A stretch of 36,106 nucleotides of DNA from Desulfobacteraceae bacterium (GCA_003818505.1 RPRI01000039.1:1-36106), one strand, 5' to 3'; shown: positions 1-8,811, counted from the stretch's first letter. The notes: a model not told the origin generated them from the sequence alone. Numbers and translations: made by a program.

Positions 1-549
1 ATTGAAGAGGCAAGGGGGCACTGGGACTATCTTTATTCAGTGGATGAGCTTGTCGAACTGAAAGGAAACAGGTTTCATAAAAAGAAAAATCTTCTTTCAC
101 AGTTCATGAAAACATACAAGTATGATTATATCACTTTGGATCATGATATAATTGACAAGGCCCTTTCAATGCAGGATGACTGGTGCGCGTGGAGGGACTG
201 CGAAGCATCCGAAACCCTTTCTTCCGAAAACCGGGTTATAGAAAAAGTGCTCAAGTCATGGCACAAACTTCCGGGCCTGAAAGGCGGAGCCGTTATGGCT
301 GACGGTAAGATAGCGGCTTATACTGTTGCCGAGAGACTGTCGGATGATACCCTTCTGATACATTTTGAGAAGGGAAACCCCGAATACAAGGGTGCTTACC
401 AGGCAATAAACCAGATGTTTCTTGAACATAACAAGGAGGGGTATAAAAAGGTAAACAGGGAGCAGGATCTTGATGATGAAGGTTTAAGGAAGGCCAAGCT
501 TTCGTATAATCCGATTGATTTTATGAAAAAATATAAAATCCGGACATAG
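1..549 (+). CDS. DUF2156 protein, C-terminal part (5' end outside window)
   Basis: The reading frame is open from base 1, so the start lies upstream and only the last 182 codons are present. The visible part opens with HWDYLYSVDELVELKG followed by a basic KKKNLL stretch, which is typical of DUF2156, the GNAT-fold domain related to the C-terminal half of phosphatidylglycerol lysyltransferase. The middle (GGAVMADGKIAAYTV) and the end (EQDLDDEGLRKAKLSYNP) fit the same domain. The family is often assumed to move aminoacyl groups, but its substrate is generally unknown and none can be read here. The first in-frame start codon inside the window, GTG at 40, falls within the conserved region and is not the true start. 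The family call is fairly sure; the function is not. Confidence 0.8.
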   Translation: MEEARGHWDYLYSVDELVELKGNRFHKKKNLLSQFMKTYKYDYITLDHDIIDKALSMQDDWCAWRDCEASETLSSENRVIEKVLKSWHKLPGLKGGAVMADGKIAAYTVAERLSDDTLLIHFEKGNPEYKGAYQAINQMFLEHNKEGYKKVNREQDLDDEGLRKAKLSYNPIDFMKKYKIRT

Positions 550-690
550 AATATAGAATATAGAACATCGGACATAGAACATAGAATATAGAATATAGAA
601 TATCGGAGATCGAACTTCGAAGTGCGAAATTCTAAATTTGACTTTTCTCGATATTCGAAGTCCGATGTACGATGTACGGATCAGGAATCG
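545..690. repeat. Degenerate GAATATAGAA/ATCGAA intergenic repeat
   Basis: The spacer before tex begins with short repeats of the type GAATATAGAA, ACATCGGACATAGAA and ATATCGGAGATCGAA. A partly complementary arm follows (TCGATATTCGAAGTCCGAT, then ACGATGTACG), so the stretch could fold into a long imperfect hairpin. The same motif family recurs at 5338-5421 and inside 17946-18170. No gene is visible here. Confidence 0.6.
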
Positions 691-741
691 GAAGCCTGAG
701 TTCTTAATAAGTGTCCATTCGGAAACTAAAAAGGGGCATAA

Positions 742-3000
742 ATGAACGAAACACATATATCCAACATAACTGATGAGCTGAGTTTAAATATATCGCAGGT
801 AAGATCTGTGTCGGAACTTCTTGAAGATGGTTCCACAATACCTTTTATAGCCAGATACAGGAAGGAGGTTACCGGAAGCCTTGATGAGGTTGTGATAACA
901 GCGATAAGAGACCGTCTTGCACAGCTTAAAGAGCTGGACAGCCGAAGGGAAGCGGTTTTAAAATCACTGGAGCAGAACGGCCATCTTACGGATGAGCTTC
1001 GTGAAAAGGTCATGGCCGCCTCCACCCTCGCGGTTCTTGAGGATATTTATCTGCCATTCAGGCCTAAGCGGAGGACAAAGGCTACCATTGCGAAGGAAAA
1101 AGGCCTTGAACCTCTTGCACTTATTCTCTTTAAGCAGGAAGGCGCCGATCCGGGTCAAGAAGCGGAATGTTTTGTTGACCCCGAAAAGGGTGTAGAATGC
1201 AAGGAAGACGCGCTTTCAGGGGCAAGGGACATAATCGCTGAGATGGTAAGTGAAGACCAGAATGCGCGTGCGGCTTTGAGAAATCTCTTTACTTCAAAGG
1301 GGATGTTCATATGCAGGGTTGCAACCGGCAAGGAGGAGGAAGGCTCAAAATACAGGGATTATTTTGAATGGCAGGAGCCTGCTGTATCTGCGCCTTCCCA
1401 CAGGATTCTTGCCATGCGGAGAGGGGAGAAGGAGGAGCTTCTCAATCTCACCATTGCTCCTTCGGAAGAAGATGCAGTTAATCTGCTTGAAGGTCTGTTT
1501 GTAAAAGGCCCGGGAGACGACTCGGGCCAGGTCAGGATTGCCGTGCATGACAGTTACAAAAGGCTCCTTTCACGCTCGATGGAGACTGAAGCAAGGCTTA
1601 TGACGAAAGAGAGAGCCGATTCCGAAGCGATAAGGGTTTTTGCCGACAATCTCCGCAACCTGCTGCTGGCTCCTCCTCTCGGAGCAAAGCGGGTAATGGG
1701 AATTGATCCTGGGTTCAGAACAGGATGCAAGATAGTTTGCCTTGACCGTCAGGGGAAGCTGCTTTGCCATGATACGATATATCCTCATTTTTCTGAAAAA
1801 GGCGCGGAAGAAGCCTCGGTAAAAATGAAAGATCTCTGCGAACGTTTTGAGATTGAAGCGATAGCAGTCGGAAACGGGACGGCAGGAAGGGAGACAGAGG
1901 CTTTTGTCAAAAGCATCTGTTTTCCGCGAAAAATTACGGTTATAATGGTCAATGAGAGCGGAGCGTCGATTTATTCGGCTTCTGAAACAGCGAGAGAGGA
2001 GTTTCCCGATCTTGATCTGACCGTAAGGGGCTCTGTTTCGATAGGAAGAAGGCTCATGGACCCCCTTTCCGAGCTTGTAAAAATTGACCCTAAATCGGTA
2101 GGCGTCGGTCAGTATCAGCATGATGTCGATCAGGCCGCATTGAAGCAGTCTCTTGATGATGTAGTAATGAGCTGCGTGAACGGGGTGGGGGTTGATGTGA
2201 ACAGGTCAAGCGTACAGCTTCTCACCTATGTTTCGGGACTTGGCCCTCAGCTTGCAAAAAACATTGTAGCGTACAGGGATGAAAACGGCCCTTTTGATTC
2301 AAGGAAAGAACTTAAAAAGGTTTCGCGGCTAGGCCCCAAGGCCTTTGAACAGTCGGCTGGTTTTTTAAGAATAAGGGATGCAAAAAATCCGCTTGACGGA
2401 AGCGCGGTTCATCCCGAGAGCTACCATATTGTTAATAAAATGGCACAAGATCTTTCATGCGGTGTTGAAGACCTGATAAAGGATCCTGCAAAGAGAAACA
2501 GTATAGACATTTCCCGGTATGTCACGGAGAGCACGGGAATTCCGACATTAAGAGATATAATGGAAGAGCTTGCAAAGCCAGGGCGTGATCCGAGGGAGGA
2601 TTTCGAAGAGTTTGCATTTGAGAGCGGTGTTGAAAAGATAGAAGATTTAAGAGCCGGGATGAAGCTGCCCGGCATCGTGACGAATGTGACTGCGTTCGGA
2701 GCATTTGTGGATGTGGGAGTACACCAGGACGGTCTTGTGCATGTGAGCGAACTTTCGGATAGGTATGTCCGTGATCCGGGAGAAATCGTCAAGGTGCATC
2801 AGAAGGTTACGGTTACTGTAATTGATGTTGATGTTGACAGGAAAAGAATTTCTCTTTCGATGAAAACAAATCCAGGCAGGAAGGAAAAACCTGAAAAGAG
2901 AGATATGAAAAAACCTGTTCAGAAACCGGCAAAATTTGAAAGACCGAAGAATGTCCCGTTTAATAATCCGTTCGGGAAACTGTCCGAAGTGAAGGTGTGA
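742..3000 (+). CDS. tex: Tex family S1 RNA-binding transcription accessory protein
   Basis: This is a full-length Tex protein of 752 residues, within the usual range of about 720-780. Landmarks in order are an N-terminal helical region beginning with an ISQVRSVSELLEDGSTIPFI-like segment, a YqgF/RNase H-like domain (MGIDPGFRTGCK near residue 320), tandem helix-hairpin-helix motifs (LLTYVSGLGPQLAKNIVAYR and SRLGPKAF, about 490-560), and a C-terminal S1 domain (PGIVTNVTAFGAFVDVGVHQ, about 640-715). A basic KPEKRDMKKPVQKP tail follows. Tex binds nucleic acid in the cytoplasm and affects transcription and stress traits in several bacteria; its exact role is unsettled. The ATG at 742 follows AAGGGG at a suitable distance. 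The gene appears to stand alone, with a repeat-rich spacer upstream. Confidence 0.97.
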   Translation: MNETHISNITDELSLNISQVRSVSELLEDGSTIPFIARYRKEVTGSLDEVVITAIRDRLAQLKELDSRREAVLKSLEQNGHLTDELREKVMAASTLAVLEDIYLPFRPKRRTKATIAKEKGLEPLALILFKQEGADPGQEAECFVDPEKGVECKEDALSGARDIIAEMVSEDQNARAALRNLFTSKGMFICRVATGKEEEGSKYRDYFEWQEPAVSAPSHRILAMRRGEKEELLNLTIAPSEEDAVNLLEGLFVKGPGDDSGQVRIAVHDSYKRLLSRSMETEARLMTKERADSEAIRVFADNLRNLLLAPPLGAKRVMGIDPGFRTGCKIVCLDRQGKLLCHDTIYPHFSEKGAEEASVKMKDLCERFEIEAIAVGNGTAGRETEAFVKSICFPRKITVIMVNESGASIYSASETAREEFPDLDLTVRGSVSIGRRLMDPLSELVKIDPKSVGVGQYQHDVDQAALKQSLDDVVMSCVNGVGVDVNRSSVQLLTYVSGLGPQLAKNIVAYRDENGPFDSRKELKKVSRLGPKAFEQSAGFLRIRDAKNPLDGSAVHPESYHIVNKMAQDLSCGVEDLIKDPAKRNSIDISRYVTESTGIPTLRDIMEELAKPGRDPREDFEEFAFESGVEKIEDLRAGMKLPGIVTNVTAFGAFVDVGVHQDGLVHVSELSDRYVRDPGEIVKVHQKVTVTVIDVDVDRKRISLSMKTNPGRKEKPEKRDMKKPVQKPAKFERPKNVPFNNPFGKLSEVKV

Positions 3001-3188
3001 TGGATTCCGGGCATTATTATTCATGAGTCGGATTCCTGATACCAGGGTATGCCCCGCCGGATAGGCCGAAAAGATTATCAAAGAGTGTCAGTCGGTGTTT
3101 AATGCAGTCTGCAAAGTATGTTGCACAAGAAATCCCGCAGATTGACACTTAAGATCGCACAAAAGAGCCGTTTCCGGATGGAAACCAA

Positions 3189-3608
3189 TTATATCAAAGG
3201 ATTTTCAACCAGAATGCCCTCGATGATCTGCCCGTGATTCAGGTCTTCCGTGATTATTTTTTGCGCTTGCAGCCGAAGGGCTGCGGCAACAATCATTGCA
3301 TCCCAAAAAGAGAGACTGTTCCGTTCTTCAATTTCAGAAGCTCTGATCGTTGTCTCCAGATCGTTGTTCTGCACGGGCCAGGCGAGGTAATTCCGGATGA
3401 TTTCCCGTGCTTCAGCCGGCGTCAATGGATTCTTGATTTTACGAGTTACGGTGACATAAAATTCCTGAAGTACCTGTGTGCTGATAATCCCCGTTTCCGC
3501 TTCCCAGAGGCTTTCAATGACGGCTGAGGCTTTGGCGTGGCGGTCTCCGGCGCTCAAATCGTGAGCATAAACGAGGATATTGGTATCCACAAATATTCTA
3601 TCGCTCAT
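3189..3608 (-). CDS. vapC: VapC-like PIN-domain toxin (putative ribonuclease)
   Basis: This is a small PIN-domain protein of 139 residues. The acidic catalytic positions are visible: FVDTNILVYAHD at the N-terminus, the Glu of VLQEFYVTV, the Asp of SFWDAMIVAAA, and TEDLNHG near the end. VapC toxins are Mg2+-dependent RNases that cut tRNA or rRNA and are held in check by a cognate antitoxin. The gene lies directly after a ribbon-helix-helix-like antitoxin gene and overlaps it by 11 bases. An ATG at 3617 is also in frame, but AAGGA lies about 8 bases before the ATG at 3608 and almost on top of the one at 3617, so I prefer 3608. The PIN family is sure; the RNA target is unknown. Confidence 0.9.
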   Translation of the reverse strand: MSDRIFVDTNILVYAHDLSAGDRHAKASAVIESLWEAETGIISTQVLQEFYVTVTRKIKNPLTPAEAREIIRNYLAWPVQNNDLETTIRASEIEERNSLSFWDAMIVAAALRLQAQKIITEDLNHGQIIEGILVENPLI

Positions 3609-3831
3609 GAAGCTCATCCTTGGAAGGGTAGTGATCCATGCCGGAATAAAAGCCAGTCTTCATCGCGGCGATGGCTTTCTGTTTCGCCATGTCGTATTGT
3701 CTCGCGTTCCGAATGATTTTTTCCAATTCAAGGCGCAGCATCCGATTCAGCGACGTCCCTTGCTGTGCGGCAATCATCTTGCCGGTCTGGATCAGGTCCT
3801 TATCGAGACTGATGGTGATATTTTGTTTCAA
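3598..3831 (-). CDS. vapB: VapB-like antitoxin, ribbon-helix-helix type
   Basis: This 77-residue protein begins QNITISLDKDLIQTGKMIAA, the beta strand plus helix expected of a CopG/Arc-type ribbon-helix-helix DNA-binding domain. A helical region (SLNRMLRLELEKIIRNAR) and a polar C-terminal tail follow, and the tail would bind the toxin. The start is TTG, supported by a near-perfect Shine-Dalgarno (AGGAGG) 7 bases upstream. The next gene is a PIN toxin that overlaps it, so the pair should be cotranscribed. Antitoxins of this kind normally repress their own operon, and a perfect palindrome lies just upstream at 3849-3863. The family is assigned from fold pattern and context only. Confidence 0.82.
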   Translation of the reverse strand: MKQNITISLDKDLIQTGKMIAAQQGTSLNRMLRLELEKIIRNARQYDMAKQKAIAAMKTGFYSGMDHYPSKDELHER

Positions 3832-3848
3832 GGTATTACCTCCTTTTG

Positions 3849-3863
3849 CACGTAATTTACGTG
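3849..3863. promoter_or_regulatory. Palindromic operator candidate of vapBC
   Basis: CACGTAA-T-TTACGTG is a perfect 15-base inverted repeat located 18 bases before the vapB start codon. Its position between the probable promoter and the Shine-Dalgarno suits autoregulation by the VapB dimer or the VapBC complex. The binding itself is inferred. Confidence 0.6.
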
Positions 3864-4029
3864 TAACACAACGGGCAGGGAAAAATCAATGGGAAAAGGT
3901 GAATTCAACTTCAAAGTGCACCTTGAATTTGCCTGACAGAAAGTATATTAAGCATATGAGAGCAGAGTATACGTGGAGACGATAATCTGTTTCCGATGAG
4001 TTTATCAATTAGAATCAGAGGTTGATGAA

Positions 4030-5322
4030 ATGGGAAAACCGAGAGTAATCTTAAGAAAATGTGATGAATACGATACGGATGTTATTGCGGGAATCATAAG
4101 AGAATCCGTTTCCGATCTAAAGGTTAGAATTTCAGGGAAAGTGTTTATAAAGCCGAACATCGTTTCCGCAAACAGGCAGTATATCCATCACTCCTATACC
4201 GATCCAAGAGTGGTTGAGGCGATGGTAAAGGTGCTGAAAGAAAAAGGGCTTACTGATATCACTGCCGGAGAATCGGGCGGATACGGTGTTCCTTCAAGGC
4301 TATTTTTCAAGGAATCAGGTTATTTTGATCTTGCTAAAAAGGCCGGATTCAAACTTGTTGATTTGAACGAACATCCCTTCGTCAAAGAGCCTCTTAAAAA
4401 AGGCGTTTATCATAAAGAGATAATGCTATCCGGATTTATAAAGGAAGCTGATTTCAAAATATGGATGCCGAAGCTCAAGTATCACATCTTTGCCTCGATA
4501 ACCAACACCCTGAAATTAAATGTAGGGATACTTTACCACAAGGAGAGGATGCTTTATCACGATTACAGGATACACGAAAAAATCGTTGACCTGCTTGAGG
4601 CCGGATACCCTGATCTTATCGTATCAGATGCCGTCGACATTACATACGGATTTGAGTCCGCTCCCTATCCTGCGCGGCTCGGCGCGCTTATCATATCGGA
4701 TCATCCGCTCGCGGCGGATGTCGCCGCTTCATATATAATGGGATATGAACCGGAAAATGTCAGGCATCTGGCAATTGCCGCAGAAAGGGGCTACGGCTCC
4801 CTGAAGCTCGACGATATAATGATATCGGGAGATACCACCATTGATGAACTCCGCGCAAAACCAAAGGGGAAAACAAGACTGTTCCAGGTTCTTAATGAAC
4901 TTGAAACCCCGATAAGGTTTTTTGCCGGTTTAGCACCGGATACGGGACGGGTTTGTGACGGTGGCTGTGAAGGGGCGGTAAAGGGATGCCTCGGCACTGT
5001 GGAAAAACGAAGACCGGGTTCGCTTAAAGGGGCGAAAAAGGGCGCTATTGTTACCGGCATTTACAAGGGAGACGTGATCATGCCGGATGCACCTGTCCTG
5101 CTTGTCGGAACATGCACAAGGGTAGAAGGCCGCCTTGAAGCCAAAAAAGTATATCATATCAAAGGGTGCCCTATGGGCGCCAAAGACCTCTTCATCAAAA
5201 TACCAATGATTTTCGGGATGCCGAGTCCGATGCTGGATAAGAGAGACGCCCTTCTCTTTATTTCGAATTCGGTTGAAAAGGGTTTAAATATATTGAAAAA
5301 CAGGATTTTATCGGGTAAATAA
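4030..5322 (+). CDS. DUF362 domain protein with Cys-rich C-terminus
   Basis: This 430-residue protein starts MGKPRVILRKCDEYD and continues with VFIKPNIVSANRQ, HHSYTDPRVVEAMVKVL and ITAGESGGYG, the pattern of DUF362 (related to larA-linked and iron-sulfur proteins). The central part (NTLKLNVGILYHKERMLYH, then DAVDITYGFE) belongs to the same domain. The last third has a cysteine cluster (VCDGGCEGAVKGC, then GTCTRVEG and KGCPMGAK) that could bind a metal or an iron-sulfur cluster, although the classic CxxCxxCxxxCP ferredoxin spacing is absent. The ATG follows AGAGG closely. No substrate can be assigned. Downstream come a repeat and a universal stress gene. Confidence 0.85.
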   Translation: MGKPRVILRKCDEYDTDVIAGIIRESVSDLKVRISGKVFIKPNIVSANRQYIHHSYTDPRVVEAMVKVLKEKGLTDITAGESGGYGVPSRLFFKESGYFDLAKKAGFKLVDLNEHPFVKEPLKKGVYHKEIMLSGFIKEADFKIWMPKLKYHIFASITNTLKLNVGILYHKERMLYHDYRIHEKIVDLLEAGYPDLIVSDAVDITYGFESAPYPARLGALIISDHPLAADVAASYIMGYEPENVRHLAIAAERGYGSLKLDDIMISGDTTIDELRAKPKGKTRLFQVLNELETPIRFFAGLAPDTGRVCDGGCEGAVKGCLGTVEKRRPGSLKGAKKGAIVTGIYKGDVIMPDAPVLLVGTCTRVEGRLEAKKVYHIKGCPMGAKDLFIKIPMIFGMPSPMLDKRDALLFISNSVEKGLNILKNRILSGK

Positions 5323-5337
5323 TACAAGAGGCGAACA

Positions 5338-5421
5338 GAGAATATCGAATATCGGACATCGAAGTGCGATATTCGAAATTCGGTTTTTATCGATATTCGA
5401 AATACGATGTACTATGTACAA
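5338..5421. repeat. ATCGAATATCGGACATCGAA-type palindromic intergenic repeat
   Basis: The left part (GAATATCGAATATCGGACAT, then CGAAGTGCGATATTCGAA) is complementary to the right part (ATCGATATTCGAAATACGAT, then GTACTATGTAC). The unit can form a long imperfect hairpin and shares its motifs with 545-690 and 17946-18170. It lies in the 121-base space between the DUF362 and stress-protein genes. Confidence 0.6.
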
Positions 5422-5443
5422 AATTTGATAATGGAGAAACTGA

Positions 5444-5836
5444 ATGAAGATACTTGTGGGTTATGACGGATCGGAAGCTGCGAAGGCCGCTTTAGCTGTT
5501 GCGGAAAAACATGCCAGGGCCTTTGGCGGTGAAATATTTGTAGTTTCATCGATGGAGGGAGGTCCTGATATTCCCAGACAGGAGTTTGAAAAGGTCGAAG
5601 GAGAATTAAGATATTCACAATCCTATTTTTTAGATGGTGAAATCCCATGTACTACACGGTTTCTTGTCAGGGGAATGACTCCAGGTGAGGATCTTGTACG
5701 GTTCATTGAAGAGAACGATATCGATGAGGTTGTAATAGGCATAAGAAAAAGATCAAAGGTCGGAAAACTGCTTTTCGGCTCAACCGCCCAGTACATTATT
5801 TTGAACGCAAAATGCCCGGTGGTTACGGTGAAGTAA
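5444..5836 (+). CDS. Universal stress protein (UspA family)
   Basis: This is a single-domain Usp of 130 residues. It opens MKILVGYDGSEAAKAALAVA, the family's first strand and helix with the nucleotide-proximal Asp. It closes with VVIGIRKRSKVGKLLFGS, TAQYIILNAKCPVVTV, the usual position of the ATP loop. The loop reads G-x2-K-x9-G-S instead of the canonical G-x2-G-x9-G-S/T, so ATP binding may be weakened. The start has AGAAACTGA upstream rather than a strong Shine-Dalgarno. A repeat-rich spacer separates it from the convergent sdhB. Usp proteins are cytoplasmic and linked to stress survival; the specific role here is unknown. Confidence 0.93.
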   Translation: MKILVGYDGSEAAKAALAVAEKHARAFGGEIFVVSSMEGGPDIPRQEFEKVEGELRYSQSYFLDGEIPCTTRFLVRGMTPGEDLVRFIEENDIDEVVIGIRKRSKVGKLLFGSTAQYIILNAKCPVVTVK

Positions 5837-5845
5837 GGAATAGAA

Positions 5846-6042
5846 GGGTTCAAGGGGTCGAGGATTCAAGGGTTCAAGGGCAGAGGCATAAAAAGCAAGG
5901 AGCAAAGGCACAGAGGCACAAAGGGGCAAAGGCGTGAGGCGAATATCGTACTGCGAAGATGGTTTATGGTTTAACCAGAAACTACGAACCAGAAACCACA
6001 AACCAATACCTTGAATCCTTGAACCCTCGAATCCTTGAACCC
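5846..6042. repeat. Nested long inverted repeat between convergent genes
   Basis: The outer arms are tandem copies of GGGTTCAAGG/GGATTCAAGG at 5846-5880 and their reverse complement at 6008-6042, about 34 bases each with a few mismatches. An inner pair is GGTTTATGGTTT (5961-5972) with AAACCACAAACC (5993-6004). Between them lie purine-rich tandem words (CAGAGGCACAAAGG). The whole fills the space between the convergent usp and sdhB genes and could act as a two-way terminator. No gene is present. Confidence 0.65.
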
Positions 6043-6049
6043 TTTCTGA

Positions 6050-6814
6050 TTATTTTACTTCAGATAAAAACCCCGCTTTGAAAAATTCCCTGTTCATCCT
6101 GGCGATGTTTACTATTGAAATCTCCTTCGGACATTCGGCTTCACATTCCCTTTCATTGGTGCAGTTGCCGAATCCGAGCTCATCCATCATCCGGACCATT
6201 GCAATTGCCCTCTTTGCCGCCTCAGGCCTTCCCTGGGGAAGAAGTGCAAGCTGTGAAATCTTGGCGCTTGTAAATAGCATGGCTGAAGCATTCGGGCAAG
6301 CAGCCACGCACGCCCCGCATCCGATGCATGCCGCGGCATCCATCGCTTTTTCCGCCGTATCCTGAGATATCGGAATCGCATTGGCATCAGGTGCTCCGCC
6401 TGTATTGACGGAGACATAACCTCCCGCCTGTATAATTTTATCAAAAGCGCTCCGGTCTACTACAAGGTCCTTTATTATCTTAAATGCCCTGGAACGCCAG
6501 GGTTCAATCACAATCGTATCACCGTCTGAAAAATGGCGCATATGGAGCTGGCACAAGGTTGTCCCCTTTTCCGGGCCGTGTGCACGGCCGTCTACAACAG
6601 CTCCGCACATGCCGCATATCCCTTCGCGGCAGTCATTGTCAAAAGCTATCGGCTCTTTGCCCCCGATGGTAAGCTGCTCGTTTATGACATCGATCATTTC
6701 AAGAAAGGACATGTCCGTGGAGATATTCTGGGCATTATATGTCTCAAGTCTTCCTCCGGAATCCGGCCCCTTCTGGCGCCAAACCTTGAGTGTTAAATTG
6801 AGAGTCTTTGTCAC
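6050..6814 (-). CDS. sdhB: Succinate dehydrogenase/fumarate reductase iron-sulfur subunit
   Basis: At 254 residues this has the normal length for the iron-sulfur subunit of complex II. Three cluster motifs are visible: the [2Fe-2S] ligands in [15 protein letters not shown] plus a later Cys, the [4Fe-4S] motif [13 protein letters not shown], and the [3Fe-4S] region [15 protein letters not shown]. Electrons pass through these clusters between the flavin subunit and the membrane quinone site. The start is GTG at 6814 and overlaps the sdhA stop in a GTGA. Its Shine-Dalgarno AAGGAG sits within the last sdhA codons, which points to translational coupling. Gene order on the minus strand is sdhC-sdhA-sdhB, as in type B enzymes. 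Whether the complex runs as a succinate oxidase or fumarate reductase cannot be told from sequence. Confidence 0.96.
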   Translation of the reverse strand: MTKTLNLTLKVWRQKGPDSGGRLETYNAQNISTDMSFLEMIDVINEQLTIGGKEPIAFDNDCREGICGMCGAVVDGRAHGPEKGTTLCQLHMRHFSDGDTIVIEPWRSRAFKIIKDLVVDRSAFDKIIQAGGYVSVNTGGAPDANAIPISQDTAEKAMDAAACIGCGACVAACPNASAMLFTSAKISQLALLPQGRPEAAKRAIAMVRMMDELGFGNCTNERECEAECPKEISIVNIARMNREFFKAGFLSEVK

Positions 6815-8724
6815 TTGTAACTCCTTTGTGTTAATTTAACGTTTTCAAAAACAAGCTGCTCCTTGTTAAGACCGGGTTCTTCCCCTTCGCCTGTGTACTC
6901 CCACGCTGAAACATGGCAGAAATTATCGTCGTCGCGCCTTGCTTCATTCTCTTCAGTCTGGTAGCCTTCGTTGAAATGGCCTCCGCATGATTCTCTGCGG
7001 GCAAGAGCGTCAATAACCATCAGCTCTCCGAATTCGAGGAAATCTGCGACCCGCCCGGCTTTTTCGAGACTCTGGTTGAAGTCATTCTCCGAACCGGGAA
7101 CAAGAACATTTTCCCAGAATTCGCCTCTCAAATCCTGAATGAGCTTTCTTGCCTTTTTAAGTCCTTCATCGTTTCTTGACATGCCGCAGTATTCCCACAG
7201 GATATTCCCGAGATGCCTGTGGAAATCATCGACGGTCCTTCTACCTTTTATGGAAAGAAGTCTTCTTACGGCGGATTCAACGCCGGCTGTCGACTCTTTG
7301 AACGCGGGGTGATCGGTCGATATATCATTTTTTACATTTGCCGCCAGATATCCGCCTATCGTATAGGGAATTATGAAATATCCGTCAGCAAGACCCTGCA
7401 TGAGGGCGCTTGCTCCCAGACGGTTTGCGCCATGATCCGAAAAATTGGCTTCCCCCAGGACAAAAAGACCGTTGATTGTGCTCATGAGATTGTAATCAAC
7501 CCAAAGCCCGCCCATGGTATAGTGAACTGCCGGATAAATCATCATCGGGGTTTCATAAGGGTTTTCGGCGGTTATCTTTTCATACATCTGGAAAAGATTT
7601 CCGTATTTTTTTGCTATCACATCCCTGCCGTCTCTTTTTATTGCATCCGCAAAATCGAGGTACACCGCAAGTCCTGTTTCCCCGACTCCTTTCCCAATGT
7701 CGCACTGTTCCTTGGCATTTCGTGATGCCACATCACGGGGGACAAGATTCCCGAAACTGGGGTACTTGTTTTCAAGATAATAATCTCGCTCGGATTCGGG
7801 AATCTGGGATGGTGAACGCTTATCACCCGGCTTTTTAGGAACCCATACCCGGCCGTCGTTTCTTAAGCTTTCACTCATTAATGTAAGTTTTGACTGGTAT
7901 GCACCGTGCACCGGTATGCATGTCGGATGGATCTGTGTAAAACAAGGGTTGGCAAAAAAGGCGCCTCTCCTGTATGCCCTGTATGTGGCTGTGACATTCG
8001 ACGCCATGGCATTCGTTGAAAGAAAGAATACATTGGCGTAACCTCCGGTGGCGAGAACAACAGCATCTGCTGCATATTTTTCGATTTCTCCGGTAATAAG
8101 ATTACGAACCACGATTCCCCGTGCCTTGCCGTCAACTACAACTATATCCAGCATCTCCCTGCGCGGGAACATTTTGACTTTTCCGGCGGCAATCTGCCTT
8201 GAAAGCGCGCTGTATGCTCCCAGCAGAAGCTGCTGACCGGTCTGGCCCCTGGCGTAGAATGTTCTTGAAACCTGCGCCCCGCCGAAGCTCCTGTTTGCAA
8301 GCTGTCCGCCGTATTCGCGGGCAAACGGAACACCCTGGGCTACGCACTGGTCTATTATGTTTCCGCTTAACTGGGCGAGCCTGTAGACGTTTGCCTCTCT
8401 TGCCCTGAAATCGCCGCCTTTTACCGTATCATAAAAGAGACGCCGATCGCTGTCGCCGTCATTCTGATAATTTTTTGAAGCGTTTATACCGCCCTGGGCT
8501 GCTATGCTGTGGGCTCTCCTCGGACTGTCCTGTATGCAGAATGTTTTGACATTGTACCCGAGTTCGGCAAGGGATGCCGATGCCGAGCCTCCGGCAAGGC
8601 CTGTTCCCACGACTATTATTTCATATTTTCTTTTATTTGCAGGATTGACGAGTTTCATCTCGAAACGATGCTTGTCCCATTTTTCCGCAATGGGACCGGT
8701 TGGTATTTTTGCATCAAGCTTCAT
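6811..8724 (-). CDS. sdhA: Succinate dehydrogenase/fumarate reductase flavoprotein subunit
   Basis: This 637-residue flavoprotein has the dinucleotide-binding start [20 protein letters not shown] and the covalent-FAD histidine in [12 protein letters not shown]. Active-site segments include [32 protein letters not shown] and [20 protein letters not shown]. The [15 protein letters not shown] wording is characteristic of the type B (Bacillus/Wolinella-like) enzymes and not of the E. coli type. It catalyses succinate-fumarate interconversion on the cytoplasmic side of complex II. AAGGAAGG lies just before the ATG at 8724. The gene is separated from sdhC by an 87-base element that carries a repeat shared with the tol region. 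Confidence 0.97.
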   Translation of the reverse strand: MKLDAKIPTGPIAEKWDKHRFEMKLVNPANKRKYEIIVVGTGLAGGSASASLAELGYNVKTFCIQDSPRRAHSIAAQGGINASKNYQNDGDSDRRLFYDTVKGGDFRAREANVYRLAQLSGNIIDQCVAQGVPFAREYGGQLANRSFGGAQVSRTFYARGQTGQQLLLGAYSALSRQIAAGKVKMFPRREMLDIVVVDGKARGIVVRNLITGEIEKYAADAVVLATGGYANVFFLSTNAMASNVTATYRAYRRGAFFANPCFTQIHPTCIPVHGAYQSKLTLMSESLRNDGRVWVPKKPGDKRSPSQIPESERDYYLENKYPSFGNLVPRDVASRNAKEQCDIGKGVGETGLAVYLDFADAIKRDGRDVIAKKYGNLFQMYEKITAENPYETPMMIYPAVHYTMGGLWVDYNLMSTINGLFVLGEANFSDHGANRLGASALMQGLADGYFIIPYTIGGYLAANVKNDISTDHPAFKESTAGVESAVRRLLSIKGRRTVDDFHRHLGNILWEYCGMSRNDEGLKKARKLIQDLRGEFWENVLVPGSENDFNQSLEKAGRVADFLEFGELMVIDALARRESCGGHFNEGYQTEENEARRDDDNFCHVSAWEYTGEGEEPGLNKEQLVFENVKLTQRSYK

Positions 8725-8742
8725 GATATTTCCTTCCTTGGC

Positions 8743-8811
8743 AAGTTAGAAATTATTTCCTGCGTTTTTCTACCACCACGAGGGGGTACCGTAAAGTTCA
8801 GTTTATCGGGG
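8743..8811. repeat. Short repeat element in the sdhC-sdhA gap
   Basis: The gap between sdhC and sdhA begins with AAGTTAGAAATTATTTCC (8743-8760) and ends with GTTTATCGGGG (8801-8811) next to the sdhC stop. The same two words, in the same order and orientation, bound the 67-base insert within the repeat upstream of tolB (12078-12095 and 12129-12139). GTTTATCGGGG recurs again at 14648-14658. The middle is not conserved. Here the element lies inside an operon, so it would be transcribed. Confidence 0.55.

Noticed and set aside
545-640. CRISPR-like look of the repeated GAATATAGAA words
   Set aside because: The words are 10-20 bases, degenerate and contiguous without spacers, and no cas gene is present.
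484-756. Minus-strand open frame over the intergenic repeat upstream of tex
   Set aside because: It consists of translated low-complexity repeat and overlaps two real genes; there is no family resemblance.
1570-2121. Long minus-strand open frame inside tex
   Set aside because: It lies wholly inside a clear full-length Tex frame and has no domain pattern.
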